This document shows, piece after piece, positions 1 to 9,841 of a stretch of DNA of 48,709 nt. The DNA comes from Chloroflexi bacterium HGW-Chloroflexi-3. Lineage in GTDB: Bacteria; Chloroflexota; Anaerolineae; Anaerolineales; Anaerolineaceae. A model generated the notes under the pieces. It saw only the letters and a program-made list of their open reading frames with translations. It was not told the DNA's origin and searched no databases. The stretch spans positions 1-48,709 of the forward strand of contig PHBX01000024.1 of the NCBI GenBank assembly GCA_002842045.1, given 5' to 3'. Made by a program: the position numbers and the translations under genes. Position 1 is the stretch's first letter. Every line of letters starts with the position of its first letter.

Positions 1-18
1 CATTTAGTCTCCTTTTTT
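1..18 (-). promoter_or_regulatory. Ribosome binding site and start codon of a gene leaving the window
   Basis: On the minus strand an AAAAGGAGA Shine-Dalgarno-like run (positions 16-8) sits just ahead of an ATG at 3..1. A gene therefore very likely begins here and reads out of the window, divergently from glucokinase. Only its start codon is visible, so the product is unknown. The shared control region is about 160 bp, and I see no promoter in it that I would defend. Confidence 0.6.
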
Positions 19-165
19 GATGTGGTAATCTATTTAGGATACTTCTGACTCACCGTTTTGTTAAGGTTCAGAATTTTACAGAAATAATGTTACACTAACT
101 GAATGATCCGCATCATAATATTGGTAAATAAAAAAGATATTTTCAGAAAAGAGAGAGCAAATATT

Positions 166-1155
166 ATGGGATCATATCATCTTGTTGGAGATATTGGAGG
201 CACAAAAACAACGTTGGCAATCACCAGCGCTGATGGTTCCCCCAGAGACTTTTTAGTTAAACAAACATTTCCCAGTAAAGACTTCAAGTCTTTGGAGGAT
301 TTGGTAAGGCTTTTCTTAAAAGGAAGAGAGGAAAACTTTTCTCGAGCGAGTTTTGGCATCGCCGGTCCTATTGTTAATAATCAAGTAAAAGCGACAAATC
401 TTCCCTGGAACATTTCTGAACAAAACTTGAGTGAGGTTTTTAACTTACCAGTCAGTTTGATCAATGATCTTTCCGCTACCGCTCATGCAGTTCCATTTTT
501 AAAGGAAGATGATCTTATCAGCCTATATAAAGGGAACCCTGTTCAAAACGGTTCTATTGCAGTTATCGCTCCGGGAACCGGATTAGGGGAAGCATTTCTG
601 GTTTGGGATGGTACGCGGTATCGACCTTACCCTTCAGAAGGAGGGCATTCTGATTTTGCCCCAACGGACGAATTGCAAATCAGACTTTTACAATATCTAC
701 TGAAGCAATATGCTCACATTAGTTTTGAACGTCTCAGCTCAGGTAAAGGTTTGCCAAACATCTATTCATTTTTACGGGACGAATCATTAGTGGAAGAGCC
801 CGATTGGTTACGCAAGCAATTGGAAAATTCTCCAGATAAAACACCGGTTATTTCCGAAGCTGCCCTGGAGGGTAAAGCTGAAATTGCAATTAAGACAATG
901 CAATTATTTACAGCAATACTAGCTGCAGAAACTGGAAATCTGGCGTTAAAGATTTTATCCAATGGTGGTATTTATCTAGGGGGTGGAATTCCTCCTAAAA
1001 TATTACCTTTCTTAATGAGTGATTATTTTCTACCAGTTTTGCGTCATAAAGGTAGATTTTCTTCGTTTTTAGAGAATGTACCGGTGCATGTAATCAAGAA
1101 TCCTGAAACTGCTTTAATTGGTGCGGCTTGTTATGCATTGGAAAAGAATAATTAA
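166..1155 (+). CDS. glk: Glucokinase
   Basis: Cytoplasmic ATP-dependent glucokinase that phosphorylates glucose to glucose 6-phosphate and feeds the pentose phosphate and glycogen genes that follow. The 329-residue protein has the phosphate-binding motif DIGGTKT at residues 9-15, then GIAGP, the sugar-binding [11 protein letters not shown] segment, [21 protein letters not shown] and a C-terminal GGIYLGGG nucleotide-site segment. This is the Glk type (Pfam Glucokinase); I do not see the ROK-family cysteine zinc motif. The open frame extends upstream to 103, but the ATG at 166 follows a GAGAGAG purine run and places the DIGGTKT motif at the usual distance from the start, so I chose it. The next gene starts 19 bp downstream, so the two are probably co-transcribed. 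Confidence 0.93.
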   Translation: MGSYHLVGDIGGTKTTLAITSADGSPRDFLVKQTFPSKDFKSLEDLVRLFLKGREENFSRASFGIAGPIVNNQVKATNLPWNISEQNLSEVFNLPVSLINDLSATAHAVPFLKEDDLISLYKGNPVQNGSIAVIAPGTGLGEAFLVWDGTRYRPYPSEGGHSDFAPTDELQIRLLQYLLKQYAHISFERLSSGKGLPNIYSFLRDESLVEEPDWLRKQLENSPDKTPVISEAALEGKAEIAIKTMQLFTAILAAETGNLALKILSNGGIYLGGGIPPKILPFLMSDYFLPVLRHKGRFSSFLENVPVHVIKNPETALIGAACYALEKNN

Positions 1156-1174
1156 TAAAGAAAGAGAGAAAAAA

Positions 1175-2494
1175 ATGGCAAAAAATATTGATCAAAAAAG
1201 TATTGAAACGATTCGGTTTCTTTCAGCTGATATTGTACAAAAAGCCAATTCTGGCCATCCTGGTACACCAATGGGCGCAGCCAGTCTCGCATACACACTT
1301 TGGACCCGTTTCTTAAAACATAACCCCTCCAATCCAAATTGGGTGAATCGTGATCGTTTTATCCTATCTCCGGGACATGCCTCAGCACTTTTATATTCAT
1401 TACTATATCTGACTGGCTATGATCTCCCAATGGAAGAATTGAAGCAATTTCGTCAGTGGGAAAGTAAAACACCGGGTCATCCAGAATATGGGATGACACC
1501 TGGTGTGGAAGTCACTACAGGTCCGTTAGGTCAGGGTTTTGCCAATGGTGTAGGTATGGCGATTGCAGAACGTTGGTTGGCAGATCATTATAACCAGAAA
1601 CATCATCAGGTAATTGATCATTATACCTATGCAATCATCTCAGATGGGGATTTGCAGGAAGGGGTTGCATCCGAAGCAGCTTCCCTGGCTGGCAATTTAA
1701 AACTCGGAAAGCTGATTTATCTTTACGATTCTAATGGAATTCAGATTGAAGGCAGTACAAACATTGCTTTTACCGAAGATGTCACCAAACGTTTTGAATC
1801 CTACCATTGGCATGTGATCGGTCCTATTGATGGGGACGACATCGAAGCAGTTGATGCAGCCATACGATCAGGACAAAAAGAGTCTGAAAGACCAACGCTG
1901 ATCATCTGCAAAACCCATATTGGACACGGTGCACCTACCAAGCAGGATACCGCTTCAGCTCACGGAGAGCCACTCGGTGAAGCAGAGCTTCAGTCAGCAA
2001 AACAAGCACTGGGTTGGTCTGTCGATTCCTTTTATGTTCCAGAGGATGTGTTGAATCATATGCGCCAGGCTGTTGATCGCGGAAAAATGATTGAAAAAGA
2101 TTGGCATCGACAATGGCATAAGTGGAAGGAATCCAGTTTGCTGTTGGCTAATAAATTTGAAAAAGCAATGAATGGGGAACTGCCTGATGATTGGGATCAA
2201 GGACTGGATGAGTTGTTCAACCCAACGGATAAGCCTGTCGCCACCAGAGAAGCCTCTGGGAAAGTGATTAATTCATTGGCCCAACACACTCATAATTTGA
2301 TAGGTGGTTCTGCTGATCTGTCTCCTTCCACAAAAACCATCATAAAAGATGCCGAAGATTTCAAAGCGGAGGATTATAGTGGTCATAATTTTCATTTTGG
2401 CGCATCCGCCCCAGCAGATGTTCTCTATCAAAAATTTGGTATCGATGTTGAAAATACAGTTTTACAGGCAAAGAATCTGCTAAAAAAGCAATAG
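1175..2494 (+). CDS. tkt: Transketolase, internally deleted
   Basis: Transketolase moves two-carbon units between sugar phosphates using thiamine diphosphate. Residues 1-330 are a normal N-terminal TPP domain: SGHPGTPMG (26-34), [20 protein letters not shown] and the metal-site SDGDLQEG (156-163). Residues 350-408 begin the second (pyrimidine-binding) domain with TREASGKV and GGSADLSPS. At F408-G409 (about 2396-2401) the sequence jumps from the motif usually read as HFGVREH directly to the far C-terminal FGASAP segment. About 220 residues are missing, including the GLGEDGPTHQP segment with the catalytic glutamate that activates the cofactor. The protein is 439 residues against a usual 650-670 and cannot be a normal transketolase. 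The reading frame stays intact. Start ATG 1175 follows an AAAGAGAGA site. Confidence 0.85.
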   Translation: MAKNIDQKSIETIRFLSADIVQKANSGHPGTPMGAASLAYTLWTRFLKHNPSNPNWVNRDRFILSPGHASALLYSLLYLTGYDLPMEELKQFRQWESKTPGHPEYGMTPGVEVTTGPLGQGFANGVGMAIAERWLADHYNQKHHQVIDHYTYAIISDGDLQEGVASEAASLAGNLKLGKLIYLYDSNGIQIEGSTNIAFTEDVTKRFESYHWHVIGPIDGDDIEAVDAAIRSGQKESERPTLIICKTHIGHGAPTKQDTASAHGEPLGEAELQSAKQALGWSVDSFYVPEDVLNHMRQAVDRGKMIEKDWHRQWHKWKESSLLLANKFEKAMNGELPDDWDQGLDELFNPTDKPVATREASGKVINSLAQHTHNLIGGSADLSPSTKTIIKDAEDFKAEDYSGHNFHFGASAPADVLYQKFGIDVENTVLQAKNLLKKQ

Positions 2495-2503
2495 GGAGAT
2501 CGT

Positions 2504-3361
2504 ATGAGTTTTGAATATTGGTACATGTTACCCATGAGTGTTCTGGTTGCTACCATTGCAATGGCATCTGGTGTTGAAGGTGCAACATTTTTTTCACCCT
2601 TGTTTATTCTTGCATTGAAGTTGTCCCCAGAAGTAGCAATTGGTACAGCTTTAATCACCGAGGTGTTTGGTTTTGCGAGTGGTTTGTTGGCTTATACGAG
2701 AAAAAAATTGATTGATTTTCGTCTAGGTCTGAACCTGCTGGTTGTCACAATCCCATTAGCAATTATCGGCACCTGGATCTCAGGGATAATTGATCCGGTT
2801 TATCTGATGATTATTCTCGGTGTTGGTTTATTCGTGGTAGCTTTAAGCTTTTTACGTCAACCAGACCACAAAGACGTTATTCTGATGGATAAACAGATTG
2901 TGGATGAATATGGTGGAAAAAATGCACAGACAGTATTAACCACAGCTGATGGAGAAGAAATCCGATATACAGTTTGTAATCGCACAGAAGGAAGGATCCT
3001 TTCAGGAATTGGAGCTATATTCATGGGGATGGTGTCTACAGGTTTGGGAGAGATGAATGGCTTTTTTCTTCTTCAGCGCTGCCGAGTTCCCAGCAAAGTT
3101 TCAGTAGCCACGAGTGTATTTGTTGTAGCAATTACAGCATTGGTAGCTTCAACAGGCCATTTTATTCAATCTGCCAAAAATGGAGGTGAGGTTTTAGATA
3201 CGGTATTAAGTCTGATTATCTTTACAGTTCCTGGTGTAATTATTGGTGGACAGATCGGTTCCAAAATTTCCAGCAAGATCCCACAACGGGATCTAGAGAT
3301 TGGATTGGCAATTTTATTCATCATCGTTGCTTTCCTGACACTTGGCCAGGCAATTTTGTAA
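2504..3361 (+). CDS. Sulfite exporter TauE/SafE family membrane protein
   Basis: Integral membrane protein of 285 residues in the TauE/SafE (DUF81) family, whose members export or import sulfite, sulfoacetate or other organic anions; the substrate here cannot be inferred. It has two halves of three to four hydrophobic helices each. The first contains the glycine-rich ATIAMASGVEGATFFSPL stretch, and the second repeats the pattern around GMVSTGLGEMNGFFLLQR. Between them is a hydrophilic loop of about 50 residues with charged residues. The GGGAG start at 2504 lies 9 bp after the truncated transketolase, with a GGGAG ribosome site. Its place inside a sugar-phosphate operon suggests a transported organic acid, but that is only inference. 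Confidence 0.82.
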   Translation: MSFEYWYMLPMSVLVATIAMASGVEGATFFSPLFILALKLSPEVAIGTALITEVFGFASGLLAYTRKKLIDFRLGLNLLVVTIPLAIIGTWISGIIDPVYLMIILGVGLFVVALSFLRQPDHKDVILMDKQIVDEYGGKNAQTVLTTADGEEIRYTVCNRTEGRILSGIGAIFMGMVSTGLGEMNGFFLLQRCRVPSKVSVATSVFVVAITALVASTGHFIQSAKNGGEVLDTVLSLIIFTVPGVIIGGQIGSKISSKIPQRDLEIGLAILFIIVAFLTLGQAIL

Positions 3362-3378
3362 TGGATTTACATTTGAAG

Positions 3379-3397
3379 TTGTCTAAATCTTAGACAA
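3379..3397. promoter_or_regulatory. Perfect palindrome just upstream of tal-pgi
   Basis: TTGTCTAA, a three-base spacer and TTAGACAA form a perfect 8-bp inverted repeat ending about 4 bases before the AAGGAG ribosome site of the transaldolase-PGI gene. It could be an operator for a dimeric repressor or a small attenuator hairpin. There is no T-run on the plus strand, so I do not call it a terminator in that direction. Confidence 0.45.
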
Positions 3398-3412
3398 AAA
3401 AAGGAGAATATA

Positions 3413-6199
3413 ATGACAAAAATTAATGAAATAAAGAAATTTGGTCAATCAATCTGGTATGATAACATCCGCCGGGCTATGCTCAGATCGGGTGAATTAC
3501 AGAATTTGATAAACCAGGGCATCACCGGAGTTACATCCAATCCATCAATATTTGAAAAAGCAATTGTTGGAAGCAATGATTATGATGAAACTATCAGTAC
3601 TTTGGATAATCAAGGATTCGACCAGAACTCAATCTATGAATCCCTGGTTATAGAAGATATCCGGGCGGCAGCCGATGTGTTGTTGCCAATTTACAATCAA
3701 ACCAAAGCGAAAGATGGATATATCAGCCTGGAAGTTCGGCCAACACTTTCGCGCGACACAGCCGGAACGATTGAAGAAGCCCGTCGTTTGTTCAGCACAT
3801 TGGCACGCCCCAACGTGATGATTAAGGTACCAGCAACTCCGGAAGGCATGCCCGCAATTGAAACCTTGATCTCCGAGGGCATTAATGTGAATGTGACGCT
3901 GATTTTTTCATTGTCACAATATGAGAATGTGGCTAAAGCTTATATCACAGGCCTGCAAAAGCGGGTTGCAAGGGGAAAAGCCATCGATAAAGTCGCTTCA
4001 GTGGCTTCCTTTTTCGTCAGCAGAGTGGATAGCATGACAGATGATGCGCTGGAAAAGCTGGGCAGAAATGATCTTCAGGGAAAAACGGCCATTGCGAATG
4101 CAAAAATGGCTTTTGAACGATTCACGGAAATCTTTCAAGGCGATGAGTGGGATAAATTAGAAAAACTGGGAGCTCAAAAACAAAGACCCTTATGGGCAAG
4201 TACCGGCACAAAGAATCCTGAGTATTCAGATACACTGTATATTGATGAATTGATTGGCCCTGACACGGTAAATACAGTTCCACCGGCAACATTAAGCGCT
4301 TTCCTGAATCATGGGAACGCTGAGCTGACATTAAGCAAAGGATTCGATCAGGCACGCCAACATCTGGTTGAATTAAAAATTGCAGGTGTTGACCTGGATC
4401 AAATTACAACAACTTTACTGGTAGATGGGTTAGCTGCTTTTGTTAAGTCCTTTGAATCATTAATGGCTGGAATCGTGGAAAAACAGCAACAATTGAAATC
4501 TGATTGGTCTTCTTTTTCCACAAGCTTAGGGCAATACCAAAATATCGTCTCAAGTGCATTGCAGGAGATAAAAAAGGATCGAATTATTGAGCGGGTCTGG
4601 GACTATGACTTTACAGTTTGGAAATCAGACCCGACCGAAATCAGTAACCGCCTGGGGTGGCTGGATATTGCCGATCGAATGCAGGCAGCTATTCCGAGAA
4701 TGAATAGCCTGGCAGATTCACTGCGAAAAGATGGCTATCAACAGGCTGTATTATTAGGCATGGGCGGTTCCAGTCTCGCGCCCGAAGTCTTTCGGAAGAC
4801 CTTTGGTGTCAAACCAGGGTACCTGGATTTGAAAATATTGGACAGCACCGATCCAGGAACGATTATAAATATTGAGAATAAATTGGATTTTGAGAAGACG
4901 CTATTCATTGTCTCCACCAAATCTGGGACTACGCCCGAAACACTCTCGTTTTTTAAATATTTTTACAATCGGGTTGTCTCCGTTGTTGGAATAGAAAAAG
5001 CTGGAGACCATTTTATTGCTATCACCGATCCAGGTAGTAAATTAGTTGGAATCGCTTCAAAACATGGTTTCCGCGAAATTTTTATAAACGATCCCAATAT
5101 TGGTGGACGATATTCTGCCCTTTCGTATTTTGGTCTGGTGCCTGCATCTCTGTTAGGTATAGACCTGCCAACATTACTTGACAGAGCAATCACAGCAGCT
5201 TGTAACTGTGATAGCAGCAATTGCCCTGTCGATGGAGATAATCGTGGTGGCCAGTTGGGCGTAATCCTGGGAGAGTTAGCTAAATCAGGGAGAGATAAAG
5301 TCACATTTGTTTTGTCACCAGCCATCGAAAGTTTTGGAGATTGGGTTGAACAATTAATTGCCGAAAGCACGGGAAAAGAAGGAAAAGGAATCTTGCCGGT
5401 CGTAGGTGAGCCTTTCAGTGGTGCTTCTGTTTATGGTAATGATCGCTTATTCGTATATTTACGTCTGGAAGATGATGCCACTTATGACACAATGACGAAA
5501 GAACTGGTAAAAGCAAATCATCCATTGGTCACATTGCACTTAAAGGATCTTTATGACCTTGGCCAACAATTCTTCCTGTGGGAAATGGCTACAGCTATTG
5601 CGGGAAATCGAATGGGTATCAATCCTTTTGATCAACCAAACGTTGAAAGTGCCAAAATCCTGACACGCAATATGTTGGTAGCCTACAAGGAGGAAGGAAA
5701 ACTGGAAGAACCAGAGCCTTTTGTTGAAACATCAGGAATTCGAGGCTATGGCGATTTCTCCTCGTCATCCATCAACGCAGCGCTTCAGGCGTTTCTCAAG
5801 CAGGCACAACCTGGCTCATATGTAGCAATTCAGGCATATATTCAACCTACCCCGGAAGCGGATGAGGTGCTTAAAGCATTACGGACGGTTATTCGGGATA
5901 ATACACGCATGGCAACCACTCTGGGTTACGGACCACGGTTTTTACATTCCACCGGGCAACTGCACAAAGGTGATGCGGGGAAAGGGCTGTTTCTCCAATT
6001 GACTGCAAATATGCCCAATGATCTGATGATCCCGGATGATGCTGGTAAAGACGGGAGTGATACATCCTTTAGCACATTAAAAAAGGCACAGGTATTAGGT
6101 GATTTTCAGGCATTGGTAAATGTGGATAGAACAGTAATACGATTTGATCTGGGAAACAACCTCTCTGAAAATATTAAGAAATTAATCGAGGTATTTTAA
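3413..6199 (+). CDS. Bifunctional transaldolase / glucose-6-phosphate isomerase
   Basis: A 928-residue fusion of two cytoplasmic sugar-phosphate enzymes. Residues 1-370 are transaldolase: SIWYDNIRRA, GVTSNPSIFEKA and NVMIKVPAT with the Schiff-base lysine K138. Residues from about 380 onward are glucose-6-phosphate isomerase: GMGGSSLAPEVF, the phosphate-binding STKSGTTPET, DPNIGGRYSALS and EQLIAESTGKEGKG with a catalytic-site glutamate. Such fusions are known in several bacterial phyla, including Chloroflexota. The fusion joins the non-oxidative pentose phosphate pathway to glycolysis, making fructose 6-phosphate and converting it to glucose 6-phosphate. AAGGAG lies 6 bp before the ATG. The stop codon overlaps the start of the next gene by one base (TAATG), so translation is probably coupled. 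Both halves look intact. Confidence 0.94.
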   Translation: MTKINEIKKFGQSIWYDNIRRAMLRSGELQNLINQGITGVTSNPSIFEKAIVGSNDYDETISTLDNQGFDQNSIYESLVIEDIRAAADVLLPIYNQTKAKDGYISLEVRPTLSRDTAGTIEEARRLFSTLARPNVMIKVPATPEGMPAIETLISEGINVNVTLIFSLSQYENVAKAYITGLQKRVARGKAIDKVASVASFFVSRVDSMTDDALEKLGRNDLQGKTAIANAKMAFERFTEIFQGDEWDKLEKLGAQKQRPLWASTGTKNPEYSDTLYIDELIGPDTVNTVPPATLSAFLNHGNAELTLSKGFDQARQHLVELKIAGVDLDQITTTLLVDGLAAFVKSFESLMAGIVEKQQQLKSDWSSFSTSLGQYQNIVSSALQEIKKDRIIERVWDYDFTVWKSDPTEISNRLGWLDIADRMQAAIPRMNSLADSLRKDGYQQAVLLGMGGSSLAPEVFRKTFGVKPGYLDLKILDSTDPGTIINIENKLDFEKTLFIVSTKSGTTPETLSFFKYFYNRVVSVVGIEKAGDHFIAITDPGSKLVGIASKHGFREIFINDPNIGGRYSALSYFGLVPASLLGIDLPTLLDRAITAACNCDSSNCPVDGDNRGGQLGVILGELAKSGRDKVTFVLSPAIESFGDWVEQLIAESTGKEGKGILPVVGEPFSGASVYGNDRLFVYLRLEDDATYDTMTKELVKANHPLVTLHLKDLYDLGQQFFLWEMATAIAGNRMGINPFDQPNVESAKILTRNMLVAYKEEGKLEEPEPFVETSGIRGYGDFSSSSINAALQAFLKQAQPGSYVAIQAYIQPTPEADEVLKALRTVIRDNTRMATTLGYGPRFLHSTGQLHKGDAGKGLFLQLTANMPNDLMIPDDAGKDGSDTSFSTLKKAQVLGDFQALVNVDRTVIRFDLGNNLSENIKKLIEVF

Positions 6200-6936
6200 T
6201 GGCAATTCGCGCTGTAATCTTTGATCTCGATGGTACCCTGGTACAAACTGAGCGTCTAAAAGCTTATTCTTACACGAAAGCAATACGAGAATTGAGTGCT
6301 TATACCATTGAAGAAGCAATTGTAATCAATGCTTTTAAAGATGTAGTGGGGCTTTCAAGACGAGAAGTAGCACAGGGTTTATTGGAACGATTTCATCTTG
6401 AAGAAGCTGCTCGTAGTCGTATGGAAGAGTTTGGCGTGGAAACTCCCTGGCAAGCGTTCGTTCAGATCCGCCTGCAATTTTATGAACAACTGCTCTCAGA
6501 TCCACAAATGATCCTTAAAAATACCTGGTCACATAATATATTGTTGTTGGAAGAAGTTAAAAAGGCAGGGTGTCGAATCGGTCTTGCTACCATGTCATAT
6601 TGTCCTCAGGTGAATCGTGTTCTTGAAATACTCAATCTTAAAGATTATTTTGATTTTATTGCCAGTCGTGATGATGTCGAACACGGTAAACCTGACCCGG
6701 AGATTTATCAAATGGTAGCCTGTGAATTGGATGTGCCGGCTGAAGAATGTCTTGTTATCGAAGATTCACCCACCGGTGTCAAAGCGGCTCTGGCAGCTGG
6801 CATGAAAGTGATCGCCGTTACCACACCTTTCACCAAGACTGCTTTCAGTAAAAATAAGCTGGTAGATGATCGCTGGATTGTTAATGATCCGGAAAGACTT
6901 CCTCAAATCGTAAAAGATTTGATGAGAGAAAATTAA
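6199..6936 (+). CDS. HAD-superfamily phosphatase (beta-phosphoglucomutase-like)
   Basis: HAD hydrolase of 245 residues. The nucleophile motif FDLDGTLVQTE begins near the N-terminus (D9 nucleophile, D11 acid/base). A helical cap domain spans roughly residues 15-90. Motif II appears as GLATMS, motif III as the lysine in HGKPDPEIY, and motif IV as VIEDSPTGVKAA. This layout fits the beta-phosphoglucomutase/phosphoglycolate phosphatase subgroup. The substrate is likely a sugar phosphate, given that it overlaps the transaldolase-PGI stop codon. It could be a phosphatase clearing a by-product or a phosphosugar mutase; the sequence does not decide. Confidence 0.85.
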   Translation: MAIRAVIFDLDGTLVQTERLKAYSYTKAIRELSAYTIEEAIVINAFKDVVGLSRREVAQGLLERFHLEEAARSRMEEFGVETPWQAFVQIRLQFYEQLLSDPQMILKNTWSHNILLLEEVKKAGCRIGLATMSYCPQVNRVLEILNLKDYFDFIASRDDVEHGKPDPEIYQMVACELDVPAEECLVIEDSPTGVKAALAAGMKVIAVTTPFTKTAFSKNKLVDDRWIVNDPERLPQIVKDLMREN

Positions 6937-6947
6937 AGTGAGGAAAA

Positions 6948-7646
6948 ATGAATTTAGAAAATAAAGTAGCAATCATAGCTGGGGCAACAGGTGGTTTAGG
7001 ACGGATCGTTTCCAGAATTTTTGCAGAAAATGGCGCCAGTCTGGTTCTGATTGGTTCAAAACAGGAAAAGCTGGATCAGCTGGTTAAGGATTTGAATCTA
7101 TCTGAGCAGCAATATCAAACTGTTGTGGCAGATCTCAGCCAGGACACAGCAGCACCTAAATTATTGGAAGCTGCATTACAAAAATACAATCACGTGGATA
7201 TTTTATTGAATTTTGTGGGGGGATGGATTGGTGGAAAGTCAGTTACAGACACTTCTAATGAGGATATCTCTTCCATGATACAACAACATCTCTGGACAAC
7301 TTATTATCTTGTGCGTGCTTTTGTACCTCACATGAGAGCAAATCAATGGGGACGGGTAATGATCGTTTCAGCGCCAAGTGTTGCCCATCCTCAAGCGAAT
7401 GGATTGCCCTACAATGTCGGCAAATCTGCTCAAGAAGCACTCATGTTAACACTGGCACAAGAATTAAAAGGCAGCGGTGTCACCTCCAACATTATTCGGG
7501 TCAGGGCAATAGATACATCATCAGAACCATCCGATCAAACAAAATCCTGGACTACTCCGGAAGAAATCAGTGCAGCTATCCTTTACCTTTGTTCTGATGA
7601 AGCACAAAAGATGAATGGAGCAATCATCCCGCTTTACGGAAGTTAA
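6948..7646 (+). CDS. SDR-family oxidoreductase
   Basis: Short-chain dehydrogenase/reductase of 232 residues with a Rossmann fold. The cofactor loop reads AGATGGLG, a variant of TGxxxGxG, and the catalytic pair is Tyr/Lys in the order YNVGKS. The usual NNAG motif is replaced by NFVGG, and the C-terminal substrate loop is short. The substrate is unknown. GAGG lies 4 bp before the ATG, and it starts 11 bp after the HAD gene in the same direction, so it belongs to the same operon. NAD(H) or NADP(H) use cannot be judged with confidence. Confidence 0.82.
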   Translation: MNLENKVAIIAGATGGLGRIVSRIFAENGASLVLIGSKQEKLDQLVKDLNLSEQQYQTVVADLSQDTAAPKLLEAALQKYNHVDILLNFVGGWIGGKSVTDTSNEDISSMIQQHLWTTYYLVRAFVPHMRANQWGRVMIVSAPSVAHPQANGLPYNVGKSAQEALMLTLAQELKGSGVTSNIIRVRAIDTSSEPSDQTKSWTTPEEISAAILYLCSDEAQKMNGAIIPLYGS

Positions 7647-7674
7647 TATGCATTGGAATAATTGAGGAGATGTT

Positions 7675-9039
7675 GTGAGTATAAAGTGGACGACTTTGCT
7701 GATTGTCAGCCTGGCATTGCTGTCTGGTTGTGTTTCGTATACTGATCCTGGTAATCCCCCGGAAAGCTACCAACCTGAGATTACAGAAATTTTTCGAGTT
7801 GAATCAACGAGTCAACCCTTTGAGACAACAACCATCATTCCAGAACCTGCAACCTTCCAAAACATGGCTTTCACTTATACCAGTCAGGATGGAAATCGCG
7901 TTTTTATGGGAACAGGTGGGCTCACAATTTCGCAAATTGCAATAAAACTATCAGGAATTCCACAATGGATTGTTGGATTACCTGTAAGTGAGAATAGTAT
8001 CTGGTATATCGTCCTTGAAACTGGACAGGTGCAGGCTTTCCTGGTGGAAGGTGCTGGGAATTTTATCGAAATTGATTCAAATATTTCTTTCCTTCCTCCC
8101 GGGATGCCGCCGTTTTTGGTATCCGATGGCTACCAGGTTTCCCTGGTTCAACCACCAGCAGATGCTTCACCCACCACACATCCATTATTGCTGGAATATG
8201 GCTCTCTGGTTTATATCGACAAAGATGGTAACTTAAAGTGGATTAGCTCAGCAAAAGAAGAAACACTACCTGTCAATGCCCTTCCAGACGCCAGAATTTT
8301 GACGGATGGTTTTGGGCGTTTGTTATTTCTTTCGCATCCAACCACCAGTTATCCGCATGGGGTTCTTGGAGATTCCTTCGAAGCTACTGCAATCACGCTG
8401 ATCGATACAACCCTTGATCCTTTTGAGATCAAGGAAATTCAGATTGAAGCAGGTGATGTGGTTGAAGGAATTGCACCCCTCTGGGTGGATCTGGATGTGG
8501 ATGGAAAAAGAGAAATTATTGTTACGCAGAGTAATTCCCGACAGGGAGCTCGTATTGTTGTTTATTCAGAGAATGGCGCTGTAATGGCAGAAAGTGACCC
8601 CATAGGGCAGGGCTTTCGCTGGTTTCATCTATTAGCAGCGGCTCAATTTATTGATGGTGGGAATTTAGAAATCGCTGTAGTCCGCACGCCCCATATCGGT
8701 GGCGTTGTTGAAATTCTGAGTATCGAAGGGTATCGTCTGGAAATTAAATCTTCAATCAAAGGCTATAGCTCCCATCAAATTGGAAGTCGAAATCTGGATG
8801 CTTCTCTGGTTTCTGATGTGAATGCTGATGGAATACCAGACATTGTTTTGCCAGATCAATCTCAACAGTATATATCTGCACTACAAATAATAAATTCAGA
8901 ATGGAAAGAAATTTGGAGAGTCCCATTGAATGGAAAACTCACCACCAATTTAAACGGTGTATATTCATCAAATTCTGGTCTGATTCTAGGCGCTGGGACA
9001 GAGGGTAATAAATTAATGCTTTGGGTTATGAAGGATTAA
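7675..9039 (+). CDS. FG-GAP/VCBS-repeat lipoprotein
   Basis: Predicted exported lipoprotein of 454 residues starting at GTG 7675, preceded by a GAGGAGA ribosome site. The N-terminus has a hydrophobic signal segment ending in the lipobox LLSGC, so the cysteine near residue 19 would be lipidated. The body is beta-rich with at least two calcium-binding-like repeats, DLDVDGKREIIVT and DVNADGIPDIVLP, typical of FG-GAP/VCBS beta-propellers. No enzyme motif is visible. It sits between cytoplasmic pentose phosphate genes, which gives no functional hint. It may bind a polysaccharide or protein outside the cell; that is inference only. Confidence 0.75.
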   Translation: MSIKWTTLLIVSLALLSGCVSYTDPGNPPESYQPEITEIFRVESTSQPFETTTIIPEPATFQNMAFTYTSQDGNRVFMGTGGLTISQIAIKLSGIPQWIVGLPVSENSIWYIVLETGQVQAFLVEGAGNFIEIDSNISFLPPGMPPFLVSDGYQVSLVQPPADASPTTHPLLLEYGSLVYIDKDGNLKWISSAKEETLPVNALPDARILTDGFGRLLFLSHPTTSYPHGVLGDSFEATAITLIDTTLDPFEIKEIQIEAGDVVEGIAPLWVDLDVDGKREIIVTQSNSRQGARIVVYSENGAVMAESDPIGQGFRWFHLLAAAQFIDGGNLEIAVVRTPHIGGVVEILSIEGYRLEIKSSIKGYSSHQIGSRNLDASLVSDVNADGIPDIVLPDQSQQYISALQIINSEWKEIWRVPLNGKLTTNLNGVYSSNSGLILGAGTEGNKLMLWVMKD

Positions 9040-9127
9040 TCCTAAATCATGTAATAAATGTTCATCTAATGGCGTCTAAAGTATAAGCAAGTTGAAATAA
9101 GAACCACATGACAGGAATTGAGTACAC

Positions 9128-9841
9128 ATGAATGTAGACAATTACAAATTACGGGCAGCAGAGATTGCGGTTAATCTGATTCACTCAGGGATGATCGTGG
9201 GGTTAGGATCTGGTAGTACTGCTTCGCTTGCGCTTCAAATACTGGCAAGAAAATTGAACGATGGAAAACTTGAACAAATACTTGGCATTCCAAGTTCTTT
9301 AGCCATAGAACAACATGCAAAACAATTGGGAATTCCATTAATCAACCTTGAAGAACATCCGGTGATTGATATAACTATCGACGGAGCAGATGAGGTGGAT
9401 GAAGATTTGAATTTAATCAAGGGCGGTGGCGGTGCTCTTTTGCGAGAAAAAATCATTGCGCAGGCTAGTCGCCGGGAAATTATCATTGTTGATCAATCCA
9501 AACTTTCGGAAGTGCTTGGTACCCAATGGCCTGTACCCATCGAAGTTTTACCTTTTGGCTGGGGCTCTCAAGCAAAATATCTGGAATCGCTGGGTGGATG
9601 CTGGAAATTAAGAAAAAACCTGGATGGTTCAAGCTACCTTACCGACCAGGGCAATTTGATTTTGGATTGCGATTTTGGACTAATAAAAAAACCAAGAGAA
9701 CTTTCGAATCAATTGGCAGATCGTGCCGGCATTATTGAACATGGATTGTTCATCGAATTGGCAAGTGATTTAATCGTGGTTGGAAAAGATGGCTGCCGTC
9801 ATATCACCAGTAGTTCTTTAAAATCTAAAAAGAGTGTCTAA
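9128..9841 (+). CDS. rpiA: Ribose-5-phosphate isomerase A
   Basis: Interconverts ribose 5-phosphate and ribulose 5-phosphate in the pentose phosphate pathway. The 237-residue protein has the RpiA hallmarks: GLGSGSTASLAL phosphate-binding loop, DGADEVDEDLNLIKGGGGALLREK active-site region, and a C-terminal HGLFIELASDLIVVG. Length is normal for RpiA. An AGGA site lies 11 bp upstream of the ATG. Its stop codon overlaps the rpe start by one base (TAATG), which suggests translational coupling and a two-gene functional unit. Confidence 0.93.
   Translation: MNVDNYKLRAAEIAVNLIHSGMIVGLGSGSTASLALQILARKLNDGKLEQILGIPSSLAIEQHAKQLGIPLINLEEHPVIDITIDGADEVDEDLNLIKGGGGALLREKIIAQASRREIIIVDQSKLSEVLGTQWPVPIEVLPFGWGSQAKYLESLGGCWKLRKNLDGSSYLTDQGNLILDCDFGLIKKPRELSNQLADRAGIIEHGLFIELASDLIVVGKDGCRHITSSSLKSKKSV

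Noticed and set aside
4963..5370. Minus-strand 135-codon frame in the PGI domain
   Set aside because: It is antisense to the conserved isomerase motifs and has no independent support.
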